From NCBI RefSeq assembly GCF_031178445.1, contig NZ_JAPSIY010000007.1, forward strand, positions 62,001 through 126,000: 64,000 nucleotides of DNA, given 5' to 3'. Source of the DNA: Microbacterium sp. (GTDB lineage: Bacteria; Actinomycetota; Actinomycetes; Actinomycetales; Microbacteriaceae). Positions within the stretch are counted from its first letter, which is position 1; each line of letters begins with the position of its first letter. A program made the position numbers and the translations under genes. The notes under the pieces are model-generated. The model was not told the origin of the DNA and searched no databases. It saw only the letters and a list, made by a program, of their open reading frames with translations. Shown here piece by piece: positions 16,789 through 25,296 of this stretch.

Positions 16789-18293
16789 TCCCTGCCCCCG
16801 TCCTCGCCACGGCTCTGGGGGGCGGCGGAGTCGCCCGGCAACCGCACCGTGAAGGTGGTGTTCCCGGGTTCGCTGGCGACGGAGATCGTGCCGCCGTGCC
16901 CCTCGACGATCGCCTTCGCGATCGCCAGGCCGAGGCCCGTGCCTCCAGTCTGCCTCGCCCGGGAGACGTCGCCCCTGGCGAAGCGCGCGAACAGCTCCTC
17001 GCGCACCTTCGGGTCGATGCCAGGACCGTCGTCGTGCACGCGCAGCTCGGCGCCGTCCCCCACAGCCGCGACCGCGAGGGTGATCGAGGTGCCCGGCGGG
17101 GTGTGCGTGCGGGCGTTCGCGAGCAGGTTGGTCACCACCTGGTGCAGACGCCCCGCGTCGCCCGTGACGCGCACCGGATGCTCCGGCACGTCGATCTGCC
17201 AGGAATGATCGAGCGCGGTGGGCTGTGCGTCGGCGATCGCCTCGACGGCGAGCTGGGTGAGATCGACGGGGCCGCGCACGAGCTCGCGCCCCTCGTCGAG
17301 CCTGGCCAGCAGCAGCAGGTCCTCGACGAGACGGGTCATGCGCACCGACTGAGCCTGGATGCGCTCCAGCGCCGATGTCGTGTTCTGCAGGGTCTCGGCA
17401 CTCTGGCCCTGTCCGAGAGCCTTGAGCGACAGTTCGGAGTACCCGCGGATCGAGGCCAGAGGTGTGCGCAGCTCGTGACTGGCGTCGGCGACGAAGCGCC
17501 GCATCCGCTCCTCGTTGCGCTGACGCGCGGCGAGCGAGGTGTCGACGTGGTCGAGGAGCGTGTTCAGTGCGGCTCCGACGAGTCCCGTCTCGGTGCGCGG
17601 ATCCGCCTCGGTCTCCGGCACGCGCTCTGTGATAGAGACCTCTCCACGATCCAGCGGCTGGTTGGCCACTCTCGTGGCGGTGGCGGCGACCGCGCGCAGC
17701 GGGCGCAGGCCGACGCTGATCGTGACGGCGGTGGTGAGGGCGAGCAGCACGAGCCCGCCGAGGGTCGCCAGGGCGATGACGGTGAACAGCGATCCCAGAG
17801 TCCGCTGCACCTCTGCCCGCGACATGCCCGTGACGACGATCGTGCCGTTCTCTGTCTGCGCGATGTTCACGCGGAACGACCCGTGGTCGGAGAGTGACAC
17901 CGTCGCGTCCCTGGCGTCCCTGAGCGCCTCGGTGAGTTCGAACAGCTCGCCGTTGTCGAGCGTCCGGCCCCGGGTGGTGGTGACGATGATGCCGGTGGCC
18001 GACCTGTCAGGCGGCTGGATCGCGAGCAGCAGACCCGGCGGAACCCTCTCGCCGATGAGTACGCTCTCCGCGGTGAGGTCGGCACCCGTGCGAAGAGAGA
18101 CGTCCTCCGCCTCCGCCACCAGGCGCCTCGTCGCCGCCGAATAGGAGTTCAGCTGCTCCTGGACCCGCTCCTCGAGGGCGGCGCCGAGGGTCGCGCTGGT
18201 GATGATCGCGACGATCACCAGGATGAGCGAGACGAACCCGATCACCGCGGCCATGAGCCTGGCCTGCAGGCTCAGGGGTCGGGGGAGCATCAC
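16782..18293 (-). CDS. HAMP sensor histidine kinase
   Basis: A 503-residue membrane kinase: helix 1 at residues 13-33, an extracellular sensor of about 135 residues, helix 2 at 169-192, HAMP to about 255, the H-box ADASHELRTPLA with His273, then HATPase_c with the N-box NLLANARTH, DDGPGID and GTGLGLAIAK. It phosphorylates the OmpR-type regulator encoded just upstream. The start is GTG 18293 or ATG 18290, six bases after the regulator stop. It ends tail to tail with the flavin electron-transfer module, so a redox or envelope signal is possible, but the signal is unknown. Confidence 0.93.
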   Translation of the reverse strand: MMLPRPLSLQARLMAAVIGFVSLILVIVAIITSATLGAALEERVQEQLNSYSAATRRLVAEAEDVSLRTGADLTAESVLIGERVPPGLLLAIQPPDRSATGIIVTTTRGRTLDNGELFELTEALRDARDATVSLSDHGSFRVNIAQTENGTIVVTGMSRAEVQRTLGSLFTVIALATLGGLVLLALTTAVTISVGLRPLRAVAATATRVANQPLDRGEVSITERVPETEADPRTETGLVGAALNTLLDHVDTSLAARQRNEERMRRFVADASHELRTPLASIRGYSELSLKALGQGQSAETLQNTTSALERIQAQSVRMTRLVEDLLLLARLDEGRELVRGPVDLTQLAVEAIADAQPTALDHSWQIDVPEHPVRVTGDAGRLHQVVTNLLANARTHTPPGTSITLAVAAVGDGAELRVHDDGPGIDPKVREELFARFARGDVSRARQTGGTGLGLAIAKAIVEGHGGTISVASEPGNTTFTVRLPGDSAAPQSRGEDGGRDQ

Positions 18294-18299
18294 GACGCC

Positions 18300-19028
18300 C
18301 TACTGCGGGGACTTGATCATGTAGCCCACACCACGCACCGTGTGCAGCAGGGGCGTGCGGCCGGCATCGATCTTCTTGCGCAAGTACGAGATGTACAGCT
18401 CAACGACGGAGGACTTGCCTCCGAAGTCGTAGCTCCACACGCGGTCGAGGATCTGCGCCTTCGACAGCACGCGCCGCTCGTTGCGCATCAGGAAGCGCAG
18501 CAGCTCGAACTCCGTCGCGGTCAGCTCGATCTCGTCGTCCCCGCGCATGACCTCGTGGCTGTCCTCGTTGAGCGACAGGTCGGCCACCCGCAGGATGGCC
18601 TGTTCGTCGTCGGCGCGCACCTGCCCGGCGCGGCGGATCACCGCACGCAGCCGTGCGATGACCTCCTCGAGGCTGAACGGCTTGGTGACGTAGTCGTCTC
18701 CGCCGGCGGTGAGTCCGGCGATGCGGTCGGCGACGGCGTCCTTCGCGGTGAGGAACACGACGGGCACGAGGTTGCCCGATTCGCGCAGCCGGCGAAGCAC
18801 GCTCATACCGTCGAGGTCTGGCATCATCACATCGAGCACCAGCGCATCGGGCTCGAAGTCGCGTGCCACCTGCAGCGCCTCCAGGCCCGATGCCGCGGTG
18901 CGTACCTCCCAGCCCTCCATGCGCAGTGCCATGGCGAGCAGGTCGGTCAGCATGGGCTCATCGTCGACGGCGAGGATGCGCAGGGGCGAACCGTCCGGGC
19001 GGCGCAGATCGGGATGCTCGGTGCTCAT
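18300..19028 (-). CDS. OmpR/PhoB-family response regulator
   Basis: A 242-residue regulator. The receiver domain (about residues 17-130) has the acidic pair DDE near residue 22, the phosphoacceptor Asp66 (VLDVMMP), the Thr of FLTAKD and Lys in VTKPF. A winged-helix DNA-binding domain fills residues 145-240 (ELTATEFELLRFLMRN, then SYLRKKID). It is cotranscribed with the sensor kinase and resembles the actinobacterial TcrA/TrcR/MprA group. A pair of spaced repeats lies just upstream and may be its own binding site. Confidence 0.94.
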   Translation of the reverse strand: MSTEHPDLRRPDGSPLRILAVDDEPMLTDLLAMALRMEGWEVRTAASGLEALQVARDFEPDALVLDVMMPDLDGMSVLRRLRESGNLVPVVFLTAKDAVADRIAGLTAGGDDYVTKPFSLEEVIARLRAVIRRAGQVRADDEQAILRVADLSLNEDSHEVMRGDDEIELTATEFELLRFLMRNERRVLSKAQILDRVWSYDFGGKSSVVELYISYLRKKIDAGRTPLLHTVRGVGYMIKSPQ

Positions 19029-19055
19029 GCGTCCATTGTGCGCGTCCAGGCGCCG

Positions 19056-19075
19056 GAGAACCTAGGGGAACCCTA
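19056..19075. promoter_or_regulatory. Direct repeat upstream of response regulator gene
   Basis: GAACCTA (19058-19064) and GAACCCTA (19068-19075) are spaced about one helical turn apart, 30 bases before the regulator start. OmpR-family proteins bind such tandem repeats, so autoregulation is possible. Not shown. Confidence 0.3.
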
Positions 19076-19157
19076 TGAGCAGTCTGTGAGGTTGGCGTTC
19101 GTCTCGGTCCGGACGCCGATCACATGGCCGACCTGTCGCAACGTCGGTCCTCGGCGC

Positions 19158-19163
19158 TACCGT
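19158..19163 (+). promoter_or_regulatory. -10 box, leaderless
   Basis: TACCGT lies seven bases before the ATG at 19171. This supports that start rather than the GTG at 19162, which would fall inside the -10 box. Confidence 0.55.
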
Positions 19164-19170
19164 GTGCGTC

Positions 19171-20403
19171 ATGGAATCAGATCAGACACTGCGGCCCCGG
19201 ACCGCAGAAGACGTCGCCGCCCTCGTGCGGCGCGCGCAGGCGGGCGCTCAGCCCGTCACCGTGATCGCGGGCGGTCACGGCCCCTGGTCGCACGCCGCAG
19301 CGGACGGCGTGCGCATCGATCTCTCCGCCCTCACCGAGATCCGCGTGACCGGCTCCCGGGTGAGCATCGGCGGCGGTGCCACGTGGGGTGCGGTGGCGGA
19401 CGCACTCGCCGAGCACGCGCTCGCCATCAGCTCCGGTGATACCCGCAGCGTCGGCGTCGGCGGGCTCACACTCGGCGGGGGAATCGGATTGATGGTGCGC
19501 GCCTGGGGACTCGCCGCCGACCAGCTCGTCGGCGCCCAGGTCGTCACGGCGGACGGGGCCATCGTCGAGACCTCCGAGACGGCGAATCTTGAGCTGTTCT
19601 GGGCGATGCGCGGCGGCGGGGGCAATTTCGGCGTGGTCACCCGCTTCGACTTCGAGGCGCATGCGCTGACGCGCGTCGCGCTGGGGGAGTTCCTCGTCGG
19701 CGACGGTGCCGACCGTAGCGCGGTGCTGCGAGCGATGCGCGACATCCTGAGCGACGCACCGCAGGAGCTGACCGTGACCTACATGGACGTACCGGCGATG
19801 GATCCCAGTGCACCGGCAGGGGCCCGTCTCGTCGCGGTCTGGGCCGATGACGACCCGGACGCGCTCAGCCGCGTGCTGGCTCCCGTCGCCGACCTGGAGG
19901 GCGTCGTGGGCGACGTGTCCTCGACCGCGTACCCGGACATCCTGATGGAGCTGCCGCAACCTGCCGATCCGGACGCGGCACCCCCGCGTCTGCTCGGGGG
20001 CAACGGCCTGTTCCGCGAGCTCGACGATGCCCTCATCGACAGGCTCGTGGCGTTCCGGTCGGCGTACCCCGCTTCGGTCGTGTTCCTGCGTTCGCTCGGT
20101 GGGGCCTTCGGCGACGTCCCGCAGGACGCGTCGCCGTTCCCCGCCCGTGATGCGACCTGGTTCGTGATGGCTGGGGGATTCGATGTGCCGGGGATGCTCG
20201 ACGACGATGCGCGTGCGGCGATACTCAGCGACAGCGGAGCGATCACCGCGGGGAGGCTCGCTGAGTACGGCAACTTCGCCGATTCGGAGCGCCCCGACGC
20301 GGTGGCGGGCATGTTCACGGAGGCGGCGTACCGGCGGCTGCGTGAGCTGAAGACGCGGTGGGATCCGCAGAACACCTTCCGGCGCAATCACAACATCGTC
20401 TGA
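19171..20403 (+). CDS. FAD-linked oxidoreductase, berberine-bridge-enzyme type
   Basis: A 410-residue flavoenzyme: a FAD_binding_4 domain at about residues 12-170 and a C-terminal BBE segment (WDPQNTFRRNHNI). The His of AGGHGPWSH is in place for covalent FAD attachment, but the Cys that makes the second link in bicovalent relatives is replaced in SGDTRSVGVGG, so a single covalent bond is expected. GGLTLGGGIGLM follows as usual. Family members oxidise sugars, alkaloids or polyketides; the substrate here is unknown. It has its own promoter and ends at a bidirectional terminator shared with gnd. Confidence 0.85.
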   Translation: MESDQTLRPRTAEDVAALVRRAQAGAQPVTVIAGGHGPWSHAAADGVRIDLSALTEIRVTGSRVSIGGGATWGAVADALAEHALAISSGDTRSVGVGGLTLGGGIGLMVRAWGLAADQLVGAQVVTADGAIVETSETANLELFWAMRGGGGNFGVVTRFDFEAHALTRVALGEFLVGDGADRSAVLRAMRDILSDAPQELTVTYMDVPAMDPSAPAGARLVAVWADDDPDALSRVLAPVADLEGVVGDVSSTAYPDILMELPQPADPDAAPPRLLGGNGLFRELDDALIDRLVAFRSAYPASVVFLRSLGGAFGDVPQDASPFPARDATWFVMAGGFDVPGMLDDDARAAILSDSGAITAGRLAEYGNFADSERPDAVAGMFTEAAYRRLRELKTRWDPQNTFRRNHNIV

Positions 20404-20415
20404 CCGTGGATATGG

Positions 20416-20443
20416 CGAAGGGCCCGGTCTCCCGGGCCCTTCG
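20416..20443. terminator. Bidirectional terminator
   Basis: A perfect 12-base-pair stem (20416-20427 with 20432-20443) and a TCTC loop lie between the converging oxidoreductase and gnd genes. Both arms include the AAGGGCCC core. Confidence 0.85.
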
Positions 20444-20463
20444 TCATGAGAACGGTGCGGAAC

Positions 20464-21918
20464 TCAGTGGGTGTCTTCGGCTTCGATCTCGGAGCGGTCG
20501 CCTGACCACAGCGTGTGGAAGGTGCCCTCCTTGTCGACGCGCCGGTAGGTGTGTGCGCCGAAGAAGTCGCGCTGTCCCTGGATGAGCGCGGCGGGCAGGC
20601 GGTCGGCACGGATGCCGTCGTAGTACGACAGCGATGACGAGAACGCCGGGGCAGGGATGCCGGCCTGCGCGGCAGCAACGACGACGCGCCGCCACGAGAC
20701 CTGTGCGCGCGTGAGCGCCTCGGCGAAGTACGGCGCCGCCATGAGCACGGGCAGGTCGGGGGTCTCGTCGTACGCGTCGGCGATGCGGTTGAGGAACTGT
20801 GCACGGATGATGCAGCCGCCGCGCCAGATCTTCGAGATGGCGCCGAGATCGATGTTCCAGTCGTACTCGGCCGCGCCAGCGCGGATCTCGTCGAAGCCCT
20901 GGGAGTACGCGACGATCTTCGAGGCGTACAGCGCCAGGCGCACGTCTTCGATGAACGCATCCACCTCGTCCGCTGGCACGGCGAAGACATCGTCCGGGCC
21001 GGGGAGGTCGGCGGCCACGACACGCTGCTCGGGGTGCGAGGACAGCGAGCGGGCGAAGGTCGCCTCGGCGATGCCAGAGACCGGCACCCCCAGCCCCAGC
21101 GCGGTCTGCACGGTCCAGGCGCCGGTGCCCTTGGCGCCGGCCTGGTCGAGGATGACGTCGACCAGCGGCTTGCCGGTCTCGGCATCCACCTGGCGCAGCA
21201 CCTCGGCGGTGATCTCGATCAGGTACGACTCGAGCTCGCCGCGGTTCCACTCGGCGAAGATCTCGGCGATCTCAGCGGGCGACTTGCCGGTGCCGCGGCG
21301 GATGAGGTCGTACGCCTCGGCGATGAGCTGCATGTCGGCGTACTCGATGCCGTTGTGCACCATCTTCACGAAGTGGCCGGCACCGTCGTGACCGACGTGC
21401 GTCACGCAGGGCTCGCCCTCGGCGACGGCCGCGATCGACTTGAGAATCGGCCCGAGCGTGACCCACGACTCGTCCGATCCGCCGGGCATGATCGACGGGC
21501 CGGTGAGCGCGCCCTCCTCGCCGCCCGAGATTCCGGCACCGACGAAGTTGATTCCCGTTTCGCGCACCTGCTTCTCGCGCCGGATGGTGTCGGGGAAGTA
21601 TGCGTTGCCGCCGTCGACGATGATGTCGCCTGGTTCGAACACGCGCGCCAGCTGGTCGATCACGGCATCCGTGCCCACCCCGGCCTTGACCATGATGATC
21701 GCCGTGCGCGGCTTCTGCAGGCTGGCGGCGAACTCCTCGTATGAGAACGCGGGAACGAAACCCGCCTCGGGGTGCGCGGCGATCAGCTCATCCGTCTTCG
21801 CGCGGCTCCGGTTGAACACCGCGACGGTGTTCCCCTCGCGGCTGGCGAGATTGCGGGCCAGGTTCGAACCCATGACGGCGAGTCCGACGACTCCGATGTT
21901 GGCTGATGCTTCGGGCAC
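20464..21918 (-). CDS. gnd: 6-phosphogluconate dehydrogenase, decarboxylating
   Basis: A 484-residue enzyme of the oxidative pentose phosphate pathway that turns 6-phosphogluconate into ribulose 5-phosphate, CO2 and NADPH. The nucleotide motif GLAVMGSNLARN (residues 12-23), the NRSRAKT stretch selecting NADP, the substrate motif GGEEGALTGPSIMPGG and the family signature ILDQAGAKGTGAWT are intact. The length fits the long (about 470-490 residue) form. The GTG at 21918 has GAGGAG eight bases before it, and a TACGCT -10 box is at 21956-21961. Confidence 0.96.
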   Translation of the reverse strand: MPEASANIGVVGLAVMGSNLARNLASREGNTVAVFNRSRAKTDELIAAHPEAGFVPAFSYEEFAASLQKPRTAIIMVKAGVGTDAVIDQLARVFEPGDIIVDGGNAYFPDTIRREKQVRETGINFVGAGISGGEEGALTGPSIMPGGSDESWVTLGPILKSIAAVAEGEPCVTHVGHDGAGHFVKMVHNGIEYADMQLIAEAYDLIRRGTGKSPAEIAEIFAEWNRGELESYLIEITAEVLRQVDAETGKPLVDVILDQAGAKGTGAWTVQTALGLGVPVSGIAEATFARSLSSHPEQRVVAADLPGPDDVFAVPADEVDAFIEDVRLALYASKIVAYSQGFDEIRAGAAEYDWNIDLGAISKIWRGGCIIRAQFLNRIADAYDETPDLPVLMAAPYFAEALTRAQVSWRRVVVAAAQAGIPAPAFSSSLSYYDGIRADRLPAALIQGQRDFFGAHTYRRVDKEGTFHTLWSGDRSEIEAEDTH

Positions 21919-21998
21919 TGAGAGCTCCTCGATGGCAGCGGGTGGGACGGCTTTCAGCGTACCGTCGCCCGTTCAGCCGGAGCGCATCTGTGTCGGCG

Positions 21999-22124
21999 TC
22001 AGTCCTTGCGATAGCCCGAGCGGCCCATCGCGAACATCGCGGCGAATGACGAGACGACGCCGCAGACGGCGATCGCGCCGATGACCCAGAGGACGACGTG
22101 GGAGAGGAATGCACCATCGAGCAT
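21999..22124 (-). CDS. Small single-helix membrane protein, 41 residues
   Basis: A 41-residue frame starting MLDGAFLSHVVLWVIGAIAV with one hydrophobic helix (about residues 8-33) and a basic tail ending GRSGYRKD, so the C-terminus is probably in the cytosol. A TAGGCT box (22131-22136) lies six bases before the ATG, the pattern seen before other leaderless genes in this window, which supports that it is expressed. It is divergent from rplY. I do not recognise a function. Confidence 0.65.
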   Translation of the reverse strand: MLDGAFLSHVVLWVIGAIAVCGVVSSFAAMFAMGRSGYRKD

Positions 22125-22130
22125 GGCAAC

Positions 22131-22136
22131 AGCCTA
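22131..22136 (-). promoter_or_regulatory. -10 box, leaderless small-protein gene
   Basis: On the minus strand this reads TAGGCT, six bases before the ATG at 22124. Confidence 0.55.
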
Positions 22137-22149
22137 CCGGCGATTCGGG

Positions 22150-22330
22150 TACCATGGAGGAGTTCCTCGGCGAGGGGTGGCGCGCGTGCGCGTTCATCCG
22201 TTATCGACGCGGCGATGTGAGCCCAGTGGTCAGTTGAGCATCATGGCTTCGCCTCCTCGTGTCCGCTCCGAGGCGCCGAGACCCCACGACCACCGCGCGG
22301 CCCATCCCGCGCGTCCTTAAGGAGAACCAC
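22150..22330 (+). promoter_or_regulatory. rplY promoter and long leader
   Basis: TACCAT at 22150-22155 is a good -10 box, which would give a 5' leader of about 170 bases before rplY. Such a long leader is unusual next to the many leaderless genes here and could hold a control element, but no known leader structure was recognised. A TAAGGAGA ribosome-binding site ends it (22318-22325). Confidence 0.45.
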
Positions 22331-22951
22331 ATGTCCGACGACAACAAGGTCAGCGCCGAGCTGCGCACCGAGTTCGGCAAGGGCTTCGCCCGCCGCCTTC
22401 GCGCGGCAGGCAAGATCCCCGCCGTCATCTACGGCCACGGCACCGAGCCCGTGCACGTCGCGCTGCCCGGACACCAGACCGCGCTGATCATCCGCCGCGC
22501 CAACGCGCTGCTCGACCTCGACATCGAGGGCCGCAGCGAGCTCGCCCTGGTCAAGGACGTGCAGAAGGACCCGGTGCACCAGATCATCGAGCACATCGAC
22601 CTGCTGGTCGTGAAGAAGGGCGAGAAGGTTTCGATCGACCTCCCCGTCGTGCTCGTCGGTGAGTCGTTCGCCGGCACCATCGCCAACCTCGACGCCACCA
22701 CCCTCGCGGTGGAGGCCGAGGCCACGCACATCCCCGAGCACGTCGAGGTCTCGGTCGAGGGCCTCGAGGAGGGCGCTCACATCACCGCCGCCGACGTGAA
22801 GCTTCCCAAGGGCGTCACCCTGGTCGCCGACCCGGAGACGCTGATCGTCGCCATCTCGGTGCCGGCCGTCGCCGCCGAGCCCGAGTCCGAAGAGGGCGCC
22901 GCCGATGAGGCTGCTGCCGAGTCTTCGGCCGAGGAGGCCGCCGCGGAGTGA
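22331..22951 (+). CDS. rplY: 50S ribosomal protein L25/general stress protein Ctc
   Basis: A 206-residue protein of the long (CTC) form: the 5S rRNA-binding L25 domain at residues 1-95 (AELRTEFGKGFARRLRAAGKIPAVIYG) and a second beta domain to about 185, then an acidic Ala/Glu tail. It binds 5S rRNA in the large subunit. The ATG at 22331 is set by a strong ribosome-binding site. It is followed by a terminator and then pth, the common actinobacterial order. Confidence 0.95.
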   Translation: MSDDNKVSAELRTEFGKGFARRLRAAGKIPAVIYGHGTEPVHVALPGHQTALIIRRANALLDLDIEGRSELALVKDVQKDPVHQIIEHIDLLVVKKGEKVSIDLPVVLVGESFAGTIANLDATTLAVEAEATHIPEHVEVSVEGLEEGAHITAADVKLPKGVTLVADPETLIVAISVPAVAAEPESEEGAADEAAAESSAEEAAAE

Positions 22952-22969
22952 TCCGCAGCAAGCGGATGG

Positions 22970-22996
22970 AGGGGGCGCGAGCTGATCGCGCCCCCT
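22970..22996 (+). terminator. Rho-independent terminator after rplY
   Basis: An 11-base-pair stem (22970-22980 with 22986-22996), GCTGA loop, followed by TCTTCG. It lies between rplY and pth, so pth may depend on read-through or a promoter of its own. Confidence 0.75.
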
Positions 22997-23024
22997 TCTT
23001 CGTACTCGCACGAGAGGAGAGGCC

Positions 23025-23606
23025 ATGGCGACCACCTGGCTCATCGTGGGACTCGGCAACCCCGGGCCCCGCTACGAGACGACTCGCCACAACATCGGGC
23101 AGATGGTGCTCGACGAGCTCGCGCAGCGGCGCGGTGAGCGCTTCCGGGAGCACAAGGCCGGCGCGCGAGTGATCGAGACCTGGCTGCGCCCGGGCGCCGA
23201 GAAGATCGTGCTCGCCAAGCCGAACACGTACATGAACACCTCCGGTACGCCCGTCGCCGCGCTCGCCCGGTTCTACTCGGTCGATCCCCAGCACGTCGTC
23301 GTCATCCACGACGAGCTCGACATCCCGTTCGACAGCATCCGTCTGAAGATCGGCGGGGGACACGGCGGCCACAACGGCGTCCGCGACATCGCCCGCGCTC
23401 TGGCCACCCCCGAGTTCCCGCGGGTGCGGGCGGGCATCGGCCGTCCACCCGGCCGCCAGGACCCGGCGGACTGGGTGCTCTCGCCGTTCGGCACGGCCGA
23501 GCGCGACACCCTGCCGATCTTCGTCTCCGACGTGGCCGACGCGGTCGAGCAGCTCGTGGACGAGGGGCTGCTCGCCGCACAGCAGAAGCACCATTCGCGC
23601 GGCTGA
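23025..23606 (+). CDS. pth: Peptidyl-tRNA hydrolase
   Basis: A 193-residue esterase that frees tRNA from stalled peptidyl-tRNA. The Asn and catalytic His are in GLGNPGPRYETTRHNIG (His about residue 24), NTYMNTSG and the Asp-containing VIHDELDIP are present, and GGHGGHNG contacts the tRNA. The ATG at 23025 has GAGAGGAG in front. The terminator from rplY lies in the gap before it. Length is normal for the family. Confidence 0.95.
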   Translation: MATTWLIVGLGNPGPRYETTRHNIGQMVLDELAQRRGERFREHKAGARVIETWLRPGAEKIVLAKPNTYMNTSGTPVAALARFYSVDPQHVVVIHDELDIPFDSIRLKIGGGHGGHNGVRDIARALATPEFPRVRAGIGRPPGRQDPADWVLSPFGTAERDTLPIFVSDVADAVEQLVDEGLLAAQQKHHSRG

Positions 23607-23634
23607 CCGTCCGTGCGGGATGCGCGCCGCTCAC

Positions 23635-23666
23635 GGCGCGGGATGCTCAGGGCGCGGGATGCTCAG
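23635..23666. repeat. Perfect 16-base tandem duplication
   Basis: The unit GGCGCGGGATGCTCAG occurs at 23635-23650 and again at 23651-23666. The second copy contains the stop codon of the converging membrane-protein gene (23663-23665). A partial third relative, GCGGGATGC, lies at 23615-23623. Confidence 0.9.
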
Positions 23667-24250
23667 GCGGCAGGGAGCACGCTGGCGGCGGCACCGACGC
23701 CGAACAGCACGAACGTCGCGGCGAAGAACAGCACAGGACCGAGACCCGCGAGCACGATGGCCGTGATGCCCTGGCCCCGACCGCGGCGCTTCACGGCGGC
23801 GACGATGCCGAGGGCGATGGCCGCCACTCCGAGCACGGTGCCGACCCAGAACGCGATCTCCGCCCACAGCACCTGCGTGCGCGCCGGACTGAGGAAGGAA
23901 AGGTCGCTCCTGGCCGTGTCAGCGAGGTCTGCCGCCGGAACGAGCGCGCCGATCTGATACCCGAGCACTCCGCCGATGACAGGGACGACGAGAGCGGCGA
24001 CGAAGGCCGCGATGAGGGCCAAGACACCCATGGCCGCGGACGCCGGCGGAGCGGTCGGCGGCACGCTGTACCCGCCGGCGGGTGCCTGGTAGCCGCCGAC
24101 CGGAACCGCGTACGCGCCAGGAGGTGCCTGATAGCCGGGAACCGGCGTACCGGTACCGTCGTGGGCGAGACGATCCGGTGAGCCCGGTGCGGGAGGGGGC
24201 GGCGGAACCGCCCCATACGGCGGAACGGGTGGCGGGCTCGGCTCGGTCAC
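23663..24250 (-). CDS. Proline-rich membrane protein, DUF4190-like
   Basis: A 195-residue protein: an N-terminal disordered region rich in Pro, Gly and Tyr (residues 1-70, with imperfect GYQAP repeats), then two or three membrane helices in the rest (MGVLALIAAFVAALVVPVIG; AEIAFWVGTVLGVAAIALGIVAA; ITAIVLAGLGPVLFFAATFVLF). The arrangement resembles DUF4190-type proteins of actinobacteria; no catalytic motif is seen. The start is placed at GTG 24250, because a TAGGAT -10 box (24258-24263) would overlap the ATG at 24259. Function unknown. Confidence 0.72.
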   Translation of the reverse strand: MTEPSPPPVPPYGAVPPPPPAPGSPDRLAHDGTGTPVPGYQAPPGAYAVPVGGYQAPAGGYSVPPTAPPASAAMGVLALIAAFVAALVVPVIGGVLGYQIGALVPAADLADTARSDLSFLSPARTQVLWAEIAFWVGTVLGVAAIALGIVAAVKRRGRGQGITAIVLAGLGPVLFFAATFVLFGVGAAASVLPAA

Positions 24251-24257
24251 GTCACCC

Positions 24258-24263
24258 ATCCTA
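24258..24263 (-). promoter_or_regulatory. -10 box, leaderless
   Basis: On the minus strand TAGGAT lies seven bases before GTG 24250 and overlaps ATG 24259, which decides the start. Confidence 0.5.
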
Positions 24264-24291
24264 CGGCGGCGCCGTCACGGGGACCGTGCTG

Positions 24292-25296
24292 TCAGACGCG
24301 GCGCAGCAGACCCACCTTGTCGTACACATCGGCCAGGGTCACGTCGGCGACGGCATCCGCCTTCGCGGCGTTCACGGCCAGGAGCCGGTCGAGCTCCGCG
24401 GGGTCGGAGAGCAGCTCGTTGGCGCGCTCGCGCACGGGACCGAACTCGTTCACCACCACGTCCGCGAGACCCTTCTTGAAGTCGCCGTAGCCGCGTCCGG
24501 CGTACTCGTCCTCGATGGAACCGACCTGGCGCCCTGTGAGCGCGGCGTAGATGGTGAGCAGGTTCGAGACGCCGGGCTTGTTCTCACGGTCGTAGCGCAC
24601 CGATCCCTCGGCGTCGGTGACCGCGCGCATGATCTTCTTCGCCGACTTCGCCGGGTCGTCGAGAAGCCACAGCACACCTGCGTCGCTCTCCGCCGACTTC
24701 GACATCTTCGACGTCGGATTCTGCAGATCGTAGATCCGGGCGGTCTCCTTCTGGATCACCGGCTTCGGGATGGTGAACGCCTCTCCGAAGCGCTTGTTGA
24801 ACCGCTCCGCCAGATCGCGGGTCAGCTCGACGTGCTGCTTCTGGTCATCACCGACGGGCACGAGCTCGCTCTGGTACAGCAGGATGTCGGCGGCCATGAG
24901 CACGGGATAGGTGAACAGCCCCACCGACGTGGAGTCCTGCCCGTATCGCGCCGACTTGTCCTTGAACTGGGTCATCCGCCCGGCCTCTCCGAAGCCGGTG
25001 ATGGTGCTGAGGATCCAGGCGAGCTCCGCGTGCGCGCGAACATGCGACTGCACGTACAGGGTCGAACGGGACGGCTCGATGCCCGCAGCGATGTACTGCG
25101 CCGCGGTCCGTCGGGTCTTCTCACGCAGTTCTTCGGGCTTCTGTGGAACCGTGATGGCGTGCAGGTCGACGACCGAGAAGAACGCGTCGTACGACGCCTG
25201 CATGTCACGCCACTGCAGCAGTGCGCCGATGTAGTTGCCGGCCTGGAGGGAGTCGGCGGAGGGCTGCATTCCTGAGTAGAGGCGTGGTTTCGTCAC
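24292..25296 (-). CDS. trpS: Tryptophanyl-tRNA synthetase
   Basis: A 334-residue class I synthetase that charges tRNA-Trp. The HIGH-equivalent is AGNYIGA (residues 19-25, after SGMQPSAD) and the KMSKS loop is TSKMSKS near residue 196. Length and motif spacing fit the bacterial enzyme. The GTG at 25296 lies seven bases after a TAGGAT box, so the message is probably leaderless. It is divergent from the SRPBCC gene across 61 bases. Confidence 0.96.
   Translation of the reverse strand: MTKPRLYSGMQPSADSLQAGNYIGALLQWRDMQASYDAFFSVVDLHAITVPQKPEELREKTRRTAAQYIAAGIEPSRSTLYVQSHVRAHAELAWILSTITGFGEAGRMTQFKDKSARYGQDSTSVGLFTYPVLMAADILLYQSELVPVGDDQKQHVELTRDLAERFNKRFGEAFTIPKPVIQKETARIYDLQNPTSKMSKSAESDAGVLWLLDDPAKSAKKIMRAVTDAEGSVRYDRENKPGVSNLLTIYAALTGRQVGSIEDEYAGRGYGDFKKGLADVVVNEFGPVRERANELLSDPAELDRLLAVNAAKADAVADVTLADVYDKVGLLRRV

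Noticed and set aside
22154..22237. 27-residue frame in the rplY leader
   Set aside because: Its ATG lies inside the proposed -10 box (22150-22155), so it would not be on the transcript, and it has no ribosome-binding site.
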